In this document: piece by piece, positions 29,301 through 39,117 of the stretch
Layout: each line of letters begins with the position of its first letter
Position numbering within the stretch: position 1 is the first letter of the stretch
From: Caenorhabditis remanei
Lineage: Eukaryota > Nematoda > Chromadorea > Rhabditida > Rhabditidae
Length of the DNA: 64,000 bases
Assembly (NCBI RefSeq): GCF_010183535.1
Contig: NC_071328.1
Coordinates: 4,402,001 to 4,466,000 of the forward strand
Direction: 5' to 3'
Position numbers and translations under genes: made by a program
The notes under the pieces: model-generated
The model's input: only the letters and a program-made list of their open reading frames with translations
Told to the model about the DNA's origin: nothing
The model's database searches: none

Positions 29301-32300
29301 GCACCACAACCAGTGAATACTCATCGAAGGAATCGAAGCGAGACGATTATGATGAAACCGGTGAGACAGGAATTTCGAAAGTATCAGATATAATAAAATA
29401 TTAATTTCAGGAACTTCCGTATCCAGTGGTTCCGGGTGAATCTGCTTCAACGGGCGGCGCGTTTCGAGGTCCAAGATCTCAAAGTGAGGCGAAGAATTTG
29501 CGAGATGCGACAAGAGCAAGAAGTGGGCAAAGGTAGGCGTTGCCAGTGGAGAAATATGAGAAATTGGAGAATTTCGAAATAGCTCTCTTTCTATGGCATA
29601 TTGCGAAATACACTCTATCCGTTTTGAGACCACATCGAGACGCTCCTCCGCCTCCATTCGACAATCGACGAGATAGCAATGAGGAGGATAGAAACACGGC
29701 TTTCTTGGAAGCATGCAGAAATGAGGAGACGAGAGTTCGTGTTCATTCGTTTATAAATGGGATTAACTTATTATTCATTTTCAGCCAGTTGAGCCGGATA
29801 CGAGAGATGAAACATCTCTAGGAATATATCATCAACATTGTCAATGTAATCACGAGTATGGAGATGTGATTGTATTGAAACGAGAGGTTATGAGAGCAAA
29901 GTGAGTTTTTCTGTCTGTTGTGCAGTCGGAAAACTATTAAATTGAAAGCGACGGAGGCGCGCCAGACAGATTTTGGACGTTTTGTATTTTGAAAGTTTGA
30001 AATGTTGATTCCTTTGAAAAAGCGTGAGAGGTGCGCCAGATATCTTCCTAGATTCGAATTTGGGCATTTTTTAATAAGAATAAGCATGAAATAAGATTAG
30101 AATTAAGTGTAGATTCGTTTGTTGCATTAAATCCAATTTACGGAGAGCGTCAAAGACGCGCCAGACAGATTTTGGATTCTTTGAATTTTGAAATTTTCTG
30201 AGTGTTGATTCCTGGGAATCTCAGGCATTTTTTCTTCCGTAACATTCACGAAAAGCGTCAGAGGTGCGCCTGATAACTTGCTAGATTAGAATTCTATACA
30301 GAAATCGCATAAATTCTCGAATTTGGACATTTTTGAATCTGAATAAGCCTGACATAAAAGAGCGTCAGAGGCGCGCCAGATCAATTCCTGAATTTTGGCG
30401 TTTTCATCAAAAGAATCTGAAACTTCATTCAATGATCTGACCGATTCTCTGTGGCTTCATTAATAGAATTTCTTCTGAATTCTCCTCTACAGAACTGCGT
30501 CCATCCACTTTTCTCGATTCAGCGACTTCAGTAGAGCGCAGTTGTCATAGATTCACATCTATTAGCTCGGCACGGTTGTTACAACTGCGCTCCACCGAAA
30601 TTCCTTTGAAAAATGTCTCTTTTTCTCTGAGTCTCTCATTTCGCAAACAATTTTCTTCGGTTTCGGTAGAGCGCGGTTGTGAGATGCGTTCCGTGATAAT
30701 ATATTATTTCGACCGTTCTACATTTAGCTGGTTGTCTACTACTCTATCCAATCAAAACACAATAATTCCAATCAAAAAATATCTTATTGCCGTGTATTAA
30801 TCAGCAGAAGCAATAGTTCTCATTCCACTTATTTCTTCTTCTTGTCAGCACCGAACACATCTCCGCCAACTGCCGCCAAAGTCTGATAATTTGGATCCAT
30901 AGTCGCCGCTTTCTTATTTTTATCTGCCGGTTGAACTGGCTTTTTATCTCCACCACCACCAGCTCCTCCCTTCTTATCCGCTCCGAATACATCTCCACCA
31001 ACTGCAGCCAATGTCTGATAGTTCGGATCTTGAGTCGCTGCTTTCTTATTCTTGTCAGCGGGTTGGATTGGTTTCTTGTCTCCACCAGCGGCAGCACCTC
31101 CTCCATCTTTCTTTTCGAATACATTATTATTCAAACCAGCAAGTGTTTGATAATTTGGATCATGAGTCGCTGCTTTCGCATTCTGATCAGCTGGAGCAGA
31201 TGGACCTCCTGCTGGAGCACCACCACCACCATCTTTCTTCGCAAAAACGTTGTTATCCAATCCAGCCAATGTCTGATAATTCGGATCATGGGTTGCGGCC
31301 ATTCCAGGTTTTCCAGCGGCTGGTGCAGCTGCAGGAGCACCACCACCTTTCTTCTCGAAACAGTCATTTCCGATTCCAGCGAGAGTTTGATAGTTCGGGT
31401 CGTGAGTGGCTGAAATTAATCGTTGTGCATGCTTCGAATTTCGAATACTACATACCTGCCATTCCAGGACCTCCAGGTTTCGGTCCTCCGGCAGCTGGTG
31501 GTGGAGGCGGAGCACCACCAGCCGGTGGCGGCGGTGGCGCTGGTGAATCACCGGCGGCAGACGGAGTTCCAGCTCCTTCCGCTTTAGATCCATCCTTTTC
31601 GTTATCGGTTTTCGATGATCCCTCTCCTTTGTTGCTCGGTGTGTCACCTCCTTTGTCGGATGGTTTCGCCTTTTTCTGAATATTTCTAGTTTCTAACCAG
31701 AAAACTGAAAAAGACTGAAAAAACTCACCCCGCCACACGCAGGCAACACGAGAAGCGCGCCGACAGTGCCGGCGGTTGCCAAGTTCAAAGCAATTCCAAT
31801 GATATCTTGAACGTCCATGGATAGCGTCGATAGTTGCGAACTTCCAGTTGACTTGAAGCTCTCGAATGAGTCTTCAAATGGTCGATTTGAGAGAAAGAGT
31901 TCACACACTTTTCGATGCGATGAATCGAAGAGTGGATGAGATTGGGAATGAATCCAAATTCGATAAGAAGTGAGGGGAAATGAGATAAAAATAATGGGGG
32001 ATGACGTGAAAGAGAGATAAGAATCTTTTCTTTTTCATTGAACTCGGCATACTGTAGCGTGTACAAGAGGGTCACGTGAACAGGAAAATTTCATAGAATT
32101 GAATTTTGAATTCGGCTGTCGCGCCCGTGGCGCTCAACGTTCCAATACTGAAGTAGAGAATAGTCGTTGCGAAAATATGTTATATTCAACTTCTCTGGCG
32201 CGTCTTCGGCGCCTTATCTATCGTCTTTAGAGTTGCATCAAGGTCGAGAAGAAATATAAAATCACAATAATTTAGCTTGAAAATCGCTGAAAATCGGTTA

Positions 32301-32904
32301 TCCATCTCTAGGAATTTTCAGACTTTTGTCAAAAAAGTTTTCGATTTCATTCAGATTTTGGCGAAGATCAGAGTTGCGCGGGAGTGATTTTTCTAAAACG
32401 GAAGTCGGAAGTCGGAAGTAGGAAGTAAAATTTTGAAAACGGAAGTCAGTGAAAAATTAGTTTTCGGCTGAAGAAACGCCTATTTTCTGTCCTTTCAGAC
32501 TATTTTTCCATGTATTTCTGCGAAATTTCCTCTTTCCACAGTTATGGAATGACGGAAGTCGGAATTCCACGCAACTCTGGTGATGATCTTTGATAATGGA
32601 TTTTTTTGCAAATTTTAAAGGAAAACTGGAAATCACAAAAAATCAATTTTTATATTGGATTTTTCCCATTCCTAGTACTTATCTTCCACTAAATTCTGGT
32701 GACCATCCTGGCTGTCGCGCCTTTGACGCTCCCATTATTTCATTGCCAACTTTCCAATTTTCCAGACACGAACTTCTCAGCCGTTGGCCACAACACGAAC
32801 GTCACGTGGAACTTCTCGAACGACAAAACTATTTGGAGCAAGAAATCGCGAAACTCGAATGGAACAGCGATGACGATTTTTCGATTGTAACTGAAAGAAT
32901 GTAA
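26309..32904 (+). CDS. mom-4: TAK1-like MAP kinase kinase kinase
   Basis: Eleven exons give 545 residues: 26309-26386, 26559-26722, 26775-26873, 26920-26999, 27870-27996, 28042-28423, 29136-29360, 29411-29532, 29629-29734, 29785-29900, 32766-32904. A Ser-rich leader precedes a kinase domain at about 55-310. It has the glycine loop GKGTYGVV (60-67), catalytic lysine in AAIK (86), HRDLKLQN (176-183), DFG (197-199) and APE. A Pro/Gly/Ser-rich linker leads to a short coiled coil in the last exon (HVELLERQNYLEQEIAKLE), as in TAK1 C-termini that bind TAB partners. In C. elegans, MOM-4 acts with TAP-1 upstream of LIT-1/NLK in Wnt-linked polarity and endoderm specification. The last intron (2.9 kb) contains a whole opposite-strand gene. 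The exon 9 donor GTTCGT is weak, though phase holds. Confidence 0.9.
27233..27780. repeat. Tandem duplication within mom-4 intron 4
   Basis: Two diverged direct copies lie at about 27233-27540 and 27541-27780. Shared phrases are AATTGAATACGAT, CCTCTTATTGACTCATTTTT, AGCACAGTTTT and ATGAGCTAAAC. They account for most of the 870-base intron. No coding capacity is seen. Confidence 0.75.
28508..28968. repeat. 460-bp foldback with a second foldback nested inside
   Basis: The arms at about 28508-28585 and 28893-28968 are inverted copies (AACTCGCTTGAAA / TTTCAAGCGAGTT, then GTAGATCTCGGCGA / TCGCCGAGATCTAC). A copy of the ~140-bp foldback family sits between them at about 28615-28752. The structure lies in mom-4 intron 6. 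Confidence 0.75.
28615..28752. repeat. ~140-bp foldback family member
   Basis: This is a diverged member of the dispersed family with arms containing TTACAACTGCGCT...GAAATCCCC and a reverse-complement partner TTTCGGTAGAGC...TTGCAAGAAGCG. The centre has TTTTTCTCTGAGTCTCTCA. Other members are at 30565, 36743, 37183, 41291, 52434, 55891, 57596, 58389 and 61216. Confidence 0.75.
29940..30405. repeat. Five spaced GCGTCAGAGGCGCGCCAGA-type units
   Basis: Variants of GAGCGTCAGAGGCGCGCCAGA occur near 29945, 30022, 30146, 30250 and 30358, separated by about 70-125 bases of AT-rich DNA. Related GC-rich bits recur near 32115, 32195 and 32710. All lie in the last intron of mom-4. Their function is unknown. 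Confidence 0.7.
30565..30697. repeat. ~140-bp foldback family member
   Basis: The arms run from TTAGCTCGGCACGGTTGTTA to GCGGTTGTGAGATGCGTTCC, with the shared central TTTTTCTCTGAGTCTCTCAT. It lies in the mom-4 last intron, 130 bases past the stop codon of the nested minus-strand gene. Confidence 0.8.
30829..31818 (-). CDS. Nested gene: membrane-anchored protein with five DPNYQTLA repeats
   Basis: Three minus-strand exons give 296 residues: 31818-31729, 31675-31456, 31409-30829. All splice sites are canonical and in phase. Residues 5-28 (IIGIALNLATAGTVGALLVL) form a hydrophobic segment, either a signal anchor or transmembrane helix. A Lys/Ser then Pro/Gly-rich linker follows. The C-terminal 190 residues carry five copies of ATxDPNYQTLA(G/A)...F separated by Gly/Ala/Lys-rich spacers. 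The last two copies end GGDVFGADKK. The conserved DPNYQTL core with variable spacers suggests a short binding motif presented several times. I do not recognise a characterised family, and function is unknown. The whole gene lies in the last intron of mom-4 on the opposite strand, so the two may interfere transcriptionally or be expressed in different cells. Confidence 0.85.
32360..32585. repeat. Foldback with GGAAGTCGGAAG repeats
   Basis: The ends CAGAGTTGCG (about 32370) and CGCAACTCTG (about 32571) are reverse complements. The interior has repeated GGAAGTCGGAAG phrases. A related end, GGCGGAATTCCGCTCAACTC, occurs at about 59515-59540, and similar text at about 34925-35010. Confidence 0.65.
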
Positions 32905-33144
32905 CCTGAATACTCACCTCCCTTTTTTCTATTACTTTCACTCGCCCCCGACTAACAAATGTTTATATTACTCACTTCTGTTTTATTATGTTTTAAATCT
33001 GATCATTTCCCCCCTTCCCTCTGTCTTCTTCTTCTTCCAATACGCTGGTCGCTACCTTCCACTCTGTCCTTCGTTTCTCTAAATGTAATTGTTATTATCT
33101 ATGTATTTAGTGTCTAGCGATGATTATGACTCTCTTTTTATTTT

Positions 33145-36100
33145 ATGATCAAAAGAAGACGTTTCTCTCCGTATGAAATGAACGAATTCTTCCATTTAAA
33201 TGTATCACCATATTATGCCAACGTGCATATAAAGTCAAGAAATCGGATGGAAATCACAATCAGATTGCCACCAAACATGGGTTACGGTACCCAAGTGGCA
33301 TCTGGAATTACAGTAATATGTGCTGCTTTTTTGATTCCAATGTTGACTTGTACTGTCTCTTTATTCTATGAAGTCGCTCAAATGCATATGAATGCAATGG
33401 ATGGAATGGATGAGTTCAAGGTGAGTGGGGGATGCGGCTGGGGTGATGTTGACGCTTTTTGTGAAATTAGAAAAAAAATCAAGTTAAAAAGAGAGAATCT
33501 TAAAAAGAAATTCATAATTCTGCTCATAAGCTTTTGAATTCTGCACCAGTGATTTTTGAATCTTGAAATTCAGAAATTAAAATCGTATTCTTGTCGTCAA
33601 AATTCTGAATCCTAAGCCCAGAATTCCGGATTCTAAATGCTGAATTCTGAATTGTAAACCAATAATCTAAAGTTCAGGTATCAAGATTCTTAATCTCAGA
33701 ATTCTGAAATTTTGAATCCAGGTTACTGAATTCTGAATGCAAAAGTTAGATTTTCAGAGAGAAATGATTCAGAATTCTCTTTCAAAACCTAGAATTTAGA
33801 AATCAGAATTCTTGAATCACAGTTAGGAAAACCACACAATAGAATCCCTGTTTCTGATTTCATAGTTCCGAATTCTGAACTATCGGATTAGGAAAATGAG
33901 ATTCCGGAGCTTGATTTCTGTATTCAGAATTCAGAATTTTGAAAGTTGAATCAGAAACTTCGAGATTTAAAAAACAGATATTCTGAATCCAGAATCTAGA
34001 ATCCTGAATCATGAATCCTGAATATAGAATATAGAATCCAGACTTCCGAATTCTGAATCCAGATTTTAGGATCTAGAATCCAGACTTCAGGATTCTGAAA
34101 CCAGAATCTAGAATCTGGAATCTAGAAACCTCGATTCCGGATTTAAGATTTTGTGATTATGAAAACCGGATCTTGAACTGACTAATTCCAGAATTCTGAA
34201 TTTGAAATTTTGGATCTAGGATCCTGACTATAGAATTCTGAATCTAGAATATAGAACCCTGACTTCAGAATACTGAATCCAGAAACTAGAATCTAGAAAA
34301 TAGAATCCAAACTTCAGAATTGGGAATCCAGAATCCAGAATCCTGAATTCAGATTCCTGTTTTTTTGAATTCCGGATTTCAGATTCATGACTCTGGTCTG
34401 ATCTTTACTAATAATATTCAACAGATCCGTTTGTGTATTTGTTTGTTGCCAGCCATAACTCCCTTCGTAGTGGGCCGATTTTTATGAAACCTGGATAGAT
34501 GTATTGAAAATGTGTCTTAGTTGATGCCCGAACTTTTCGTTTTTCGAAAAAGTTGATTTTGACGTCTTCTGGAGACAATGACGATTTCAACAGTAAATAG
34601 CGTTGATTAGGGTGTGTCCCGACAGGGTGGTAGAAAGCTCAAAACATCAAGCTAATACTACTGTCTCGCTGTTTCTTGACTGCATTCTCGAAAGCGGCGA
34701 GCCGCGCCGTGTATGGTGTAGCGGTCTACGCAGATGACTTTTACGCATGGGGTAGTGAGTTCGTTCCCGCCAGGTCAGAAATGTTTTTTGGTTTTTTGTT
34801 TTGATAAGAACATGGACAGCCAGTATACGAAAGTTAAAATATCTTTGTTATTGTCGAGATTTAGTGGGACAAAAAAGTTACAGGGGTTATATTAATTTGA
34901 CACTGTCCACACCGCTACCGGAGTTGAGCGAAATGCGGTTTTTGAAATGGCGGAAAGCGGAATAAAAAAACTTTGGGCCAAAAGCCGAATGCAGAAGTCG
35001 GAATCTCACAAACACCGAGTCAGAAACTGATGGCAGTTTACAGAAAGATTTTTGTCCGCAACGTCATGAGGGAATCAAAACTTAAAAAAACATACTTCAC
35101 GTGCATTGTTATAATAATGTAAATAGAAAATTCAAATTCCTAACAAGGGTATTGACTTTCCGTATGCGTTTAGAATTCTCTATAAGTTTGCACCCTGATC
35201 GTTTCGAATTTGCTTTTTTGAATGATAATAGCCAAAAAGTACAAAACTCCCGAAAAGTTGGATTTTTTTGCTCCGAGTTTCGCGCATTTTTTAGAGGGAG
35301 GCGGCATCGCCGCCGATCAGTCAAAATTTCAAAAAAAAACTTTCAAGAATGGAAAAAAGAAGAGTTACCAAATTTCATTTTTTCTGTATTTTAAAATAGT
35401 TCGGGTAAAGGTAGATTCAGTAAAGGTAAAGTAAAAAACCTGTAAAAGAAAGAAGAACTGAGGAAGACTTTTTCTCTGTTACGTATCCTAAGATTCGGGA
35501 TTTCCATTCGATCGTGTTAAAACTCATTGCTTTATCTTGCCATACTTAGAGGAGGGAGGCGGCATCGCCGCCGAACAGTAAGAAAAGTCAACAATTGATA
35601 TCTGAAATGATTTCTCGCTTTTTGAGGAGGGAAAAACGAAGAGTGATTATGTTCCAGTTCTTCATTGAGATTATTTTGAAATAAGGAAAACATAAGAAGA
35701 AAGTTCAGATTGGTAAACTTAAAAACGTCTCTTTCTAAATTCCTTTCCATCGAGATAGAAAAAGTCATTGAGAAATTTTGTAAAAAGTAGTCAGGAAAGG
35801 ATAGATGTTTCAATTGTTTCCTGTCGGAACGGACTGCTCAGTTAACAAAAACTACCAATAAGTGAAGAAAAGCTTTAAACGACCCAGAAGTAGAAAATAA
35901 TTTTGGCCCGACTGTCTTAATTAATTAGGAAGCGCCGCAGGCGCTGTAAAACTGAGAAGGGTGGTGTAGGGAAGGAGGTTGAGCAGCCGTAGGCTGCGTC
36001 AACCGACTGGTTTTTTATATTTATCCAAAATCAAGATTTTTTATAATCTGACTAATTCCAGCTCTACGCGAACGGAGCCTGGGAAGACATGCTCCCCTCC

Positions 36101-37639
36101 ATCCGTCTCCCTCGTGAAACCCCTCCTTCTGACCCCAAAAAAGATCCCTGCGACTGTGACACGGGTCCAGCCATCAACTGTCCCGTCGGTCCCCATGGTC
36201 CCCGCGGTCGTCCCGGTCGAAAAGGATCCGATGGTCCACACGGACAACAAGGAAGAAAAGGACCAGATGGAATGGATGTATTCAAAGAAATGATTGGACC
36301 CGTCGAGTGTATTCCATGTGTTGCCGGAGAGCCTGGACCGCCCGGGGAGGACGGAGAATCAGGGGAGAAAGGAGACGATGGACAGCCAGGAAGTCCAGGG
36401 AAACCAGGAGAAGATGGGGAGCCAGGTGTAGATGGAGAACCTGGATTCATTGGATTCCCCGGATTCCCCGGACCGCCTGGAGAGGACGGAAAACAGGGAA
36501 CAAATGGGACACGTGGAGTGGGGATACCTGGACCAGCTGGACCTCCAGGACCGCCCGGAGAAGTTGGAATGCCTGGAGTGACTGGAGAAACTGGGGAAGA
36601 TGGACAAGATGGGGCCGAAGGACCAGAAGGTCCACCAGGGAATCCGGGGGATAAGGCAGAGGAAGGACCGGATGGAATTCCAGGAGAGCAAGGGGTTCCT
36701 GGTTTTGATTCGGGTGAGTTATGGGCACAAAGATCTGGTAGCAAATTCGCTCTACCGAAACCGAAGAAAATTGTGTGCGAAATCGAGAGACTCAGAGAAA
36801 AAGAGACATTTTTCAAGGGCATTTTGGTGGAGCGCAGTTGTAAGAACGCTGCCGAGATAATAAAATTCGGCCAATAAAGTTTCTAGAATCACTTTTGGCC
36901 CAACGAGAACTTTCAGAAAACTACCCACATGCCTAGGTTCAGGTCTTGACACGAAAACTACGGTAACCCGTTGGTTTGGGTTACTGTAGTTTTCGTGGTA
37001 AGACTCAACTTTCTTTGAATCTAGACTTGTGGGTACTTTTCTGAAAGCTGCCGTTGAGCTGAGTACTACTTTTTCTATTTTGACAATAATGGAGCATGAG
37101 CAACACAATTATTGCAAGCTCTCTCTACCGCACTATCGCCTAGTTTTATGTTCAGTGGAGCGCATTATCCCAACTTTTATTAGCTCGACACAGTTCTTAC
37201 AACTGCGCTCCACCGAAATCCCCTTGAGAAATGCCTCTTTTTCTCTGAGTCTCTCACCCACACAATTTTCTTCGGTTTCGGTAGAGCGCGGTTATATGAA
37301 GCGTGCCGTGCTAATACAGAATACAAAAATTCCCATTTTCTGATTCCAGGTTACTGCCCGTGTCCCCGTCGTTCATCGTCCCGTGTCTCCCCATCTGGCA
37401 CTCCTCTAACCGACACAATCGTTCCTTCCCCAACCATCTTTCCTCTTCTCACTTCAACTACAAATGCTCCAACTCTATCCCCTTCAATTTCAACTCTTCT
37501 ACCAACTCGTTCACCCAAATCTCGAGAGGAACCACCCCCACAGCCACAACAAGTTCCCCCGAATCCATCGTCATCTGAAAATCCAGAGACGGGCGAGTCG
37601 GCGAATTCTCAGAATTTTGGAGGCTATCGGAAAGTGTGA
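33145..37639 (+). CDS. Cuticle-type collagen with long Ser/Thr/Pro-rich tail
   Basis: Three exons give 405 residues: 33145-33420, 36062-36713, 37350-37639. Residues about 50-75 ([19 protein letters not shown]) match the N-terminal membrane/signal region conserved in nematode cuticle collagens. KRRRF near the start is a basic motif. The middle exon encodes Gly-X-Y stretches (about residues 133-160 and 175-308), broken by the cysteine segment VECIPC. Cysteine pairs CDC and CPC flank the helix as usual for disulphide trimerisation. After the helix comes an unusual tail of about 90 residues rich in Ser, Thr, Pro and Gln. Start choice is uncertain: ATG at 33250 or 33277 would give a shorter leader and no clear acceptor is visible. 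Intron 1 is 2.6 kb and repeat-filled. AATAAA lies at 37646, just after the stop. Confidence 0.85.
33540..34385. repeat. Degenerate minisatellite, CAGAATTCTGAATCTAGAATC type
   Basis: Nearly all of this 850-base stretch is variants of AGAATTCTGAATC and TAGAATCCAGA, with recurring EcoRI-like GAATTC cores and a period near 15-20 bases. It occupies collagen intron 1 and is non-coding. Confidence 0.8.
34704..34785 (+). pseudogene. tRNA-like sequence (weak)
   Basis: It contains TGGTGTAGCGGTCTACGC (A-box-like) and GAGTTCGTTCCCGCC (B-box-like) at tRNA spacing, inside collagen intron 1. Stems are poor, so it is at most a decayed tRNA-derived copy. Confidence 0.4.
35300..35965. repeat. Scattered GC mini-hairpins
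   Basis: GAGGCGGCATCGCCGCCGA occurs at about 35300 and again at about 35555, both followed by a CAGT-type phrase. AGCGCCGCAGGCGCT lies near 35931 and GCAGCCGTAGGCTGC near 35983. Each is a short perfect palindrome in AT-rich intron DNA. Confidence 0.6.
36743..36866. repeat. ~140-bp foldback family member
   Basis: It contains CGCTCTACCGAAACCGAAG and its partner TTTTGGTGGAGCGCAGTTG, with the family centre in reverse orientation. It begins 30 bases after the second collagen exon. Confidence 0.75.
36908..37056. repeat. 150-bp foldback
   Basis: The arms begin CTTTCAGAAAACTACCCACA and end TGTGGGTACTTTTCTGAAAG. The centre pairs ACGAAAACTACGGTAACCC with GGGTTACTGTAGTTTTCGT. It lies in collagen intron 2 between two ~140-bp elements and is unrelated to them. 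Confidence 0.8.
37183..37312. repeat. ~140-bp foldback family member
   Basis: The ends are TTAGCTCGACACAGTTCTTA and GAAGCGTGCCGTGCTAATAC. It has the full arms and centre of the family and lies 37 bases before the third collagen exon. Confidence 0.8.
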
Positions 37640-38199
37640 AAATATAATAAAGAGATTTCAAATTGAACATCAAAAAGAGTACACAATCATTTATCAATCG
37701 GAGCAGGAAGATAGAGAAAGCAACAGCTGTGGTTTTTCTGGGTTTTTTTTCCTGGTTTTAATGGGGTCACTTGACGAAACGAAGACCTTTTCTCCATTTA
37801 TTTTCAGCGTTTGATATGGATCTCTTTTATCATCAACTTCTATCTGTTTTGAAAGAGAATCAAACTGTTTTGTAATTGCAGATCAAACCTAGATCCTCAC
37901 ATTTGTAGTTGATAGCCTTTTTGTACAAGACCTCTCTAAAAAGTAACAGTTCCCCATTACATCTCCGAAATCTCACATTTTTTATTGATTTAGACCGATT
38001 CGATGGGAAAACACTTTACAGACAGGTTGCATACTAAAAAGTAGTTATGTAACTACAAAAAAGTTTTTAAAAAATTGGACCACCGTGGCACAACCTCAAA
38101 GTTGACCATTCTCTACTAAAAACTTTGCCAAAACTGTACAGTACCGCTCAAAACGGTTATGGACTTTGCCAGTTTTCAGATGAAATTGTCCAACTTTGA

Positions 38200-38530
38200 G
38201 ACTGTGTCCTGGTAATTCTGATTATCCCACTAAGAAAGTTTTTAATGGACCATACAGAACAAAGCTAGAGCTTCATTTTTGTAGTGGACAACTTTTCTGG
38301 ACGGACACTTCCTAGAGAGTTATGGTCATTTTAAGACGACAGCTCAAAAAATCACTCTATTCCGCACTGAAATTAGACGATTTGAGGGCTAAATTACTTT
38401 GTCGATATGTAACTTGCTAGGGAGTGTCCGTACGAAAAGTTGTCAACTACAAAAATGAAGCTCCACTTTTGTTCTGAATGTTTCATACATAATTTACTTT
38501 GTGGGACAATCATGTGACACCGTAACACCC
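38200..38530. repeat. 330-bp foldback carrying the GTAGTTGACAAC motif in both arms
   Basis: TTCATTTTTGTAGTGGACAA (about 38272) pairs with TTGTCAACTACAAAAATGAA (about 38440), and GACGGACACTTCCTAGAGAG pairs with CTAGGGAGTGTCCGTACG. Related text without the second arm recurs at about 42015-42175. The rest of 37640-39117 is intergenic between collagen and oct-1 and shows no gene. Confidence 0.7.
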
Positions 38531-39117
38531 CCTAAAAGTTTCAACGGATAAAGTACAAATTGTATATCTTACCGCACGTTACTGTAGATCTGTTGACACT
38601 TACTATTAGCCGAGTTGTAACTTGCTTCCAGTGGTTCTTCATTGTTAAAAAAACACAAAATTCCCAAACCTATAATAAACAGAAACTCCCTTGCCATTCA
38701 GACAAATCGAGAACACTAATTACATGAAAACATGCAAAATTCAGCCATGTGCATCCAATAAACTAGTTTTTTGGCCTACCTGATACTTTAGTTATATAAT
38801 ACATAATTACCCTTCAAACCAAGATTTTTCATCTCCAGAATATTCTCTTTTTCTCTTTTTCTTTTCCTCTTTTAGATGCTTGAAAATCTCTTTTCTGGGT
38901 GCAAGTTTGTCTCGATGTCCACTTGACATTTCAAGTAACTCACTTCACTCTTTTTTCATCAAAATCAACTCAACATTCAATCATACTTTGGGGAGACTCC
39001 TCCTTCAGAATCCTTTTTCTGTCCCCTTCATTCTCCAGAAGTCCCTTTTTCCTTGCCCCTCTGATAAACTTCCCGACTTTCAAAATTCTTGATCCAACTA
39101 ATTCCAATTCCAACCGA

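Noticed and set aside
36064..36822. Long minus-strand frame rich in proline and glycine
   Set aside because: It is the antisense shadow of the Gly-X-Y repeat in the plus-strand collagen exon 36062-36713.
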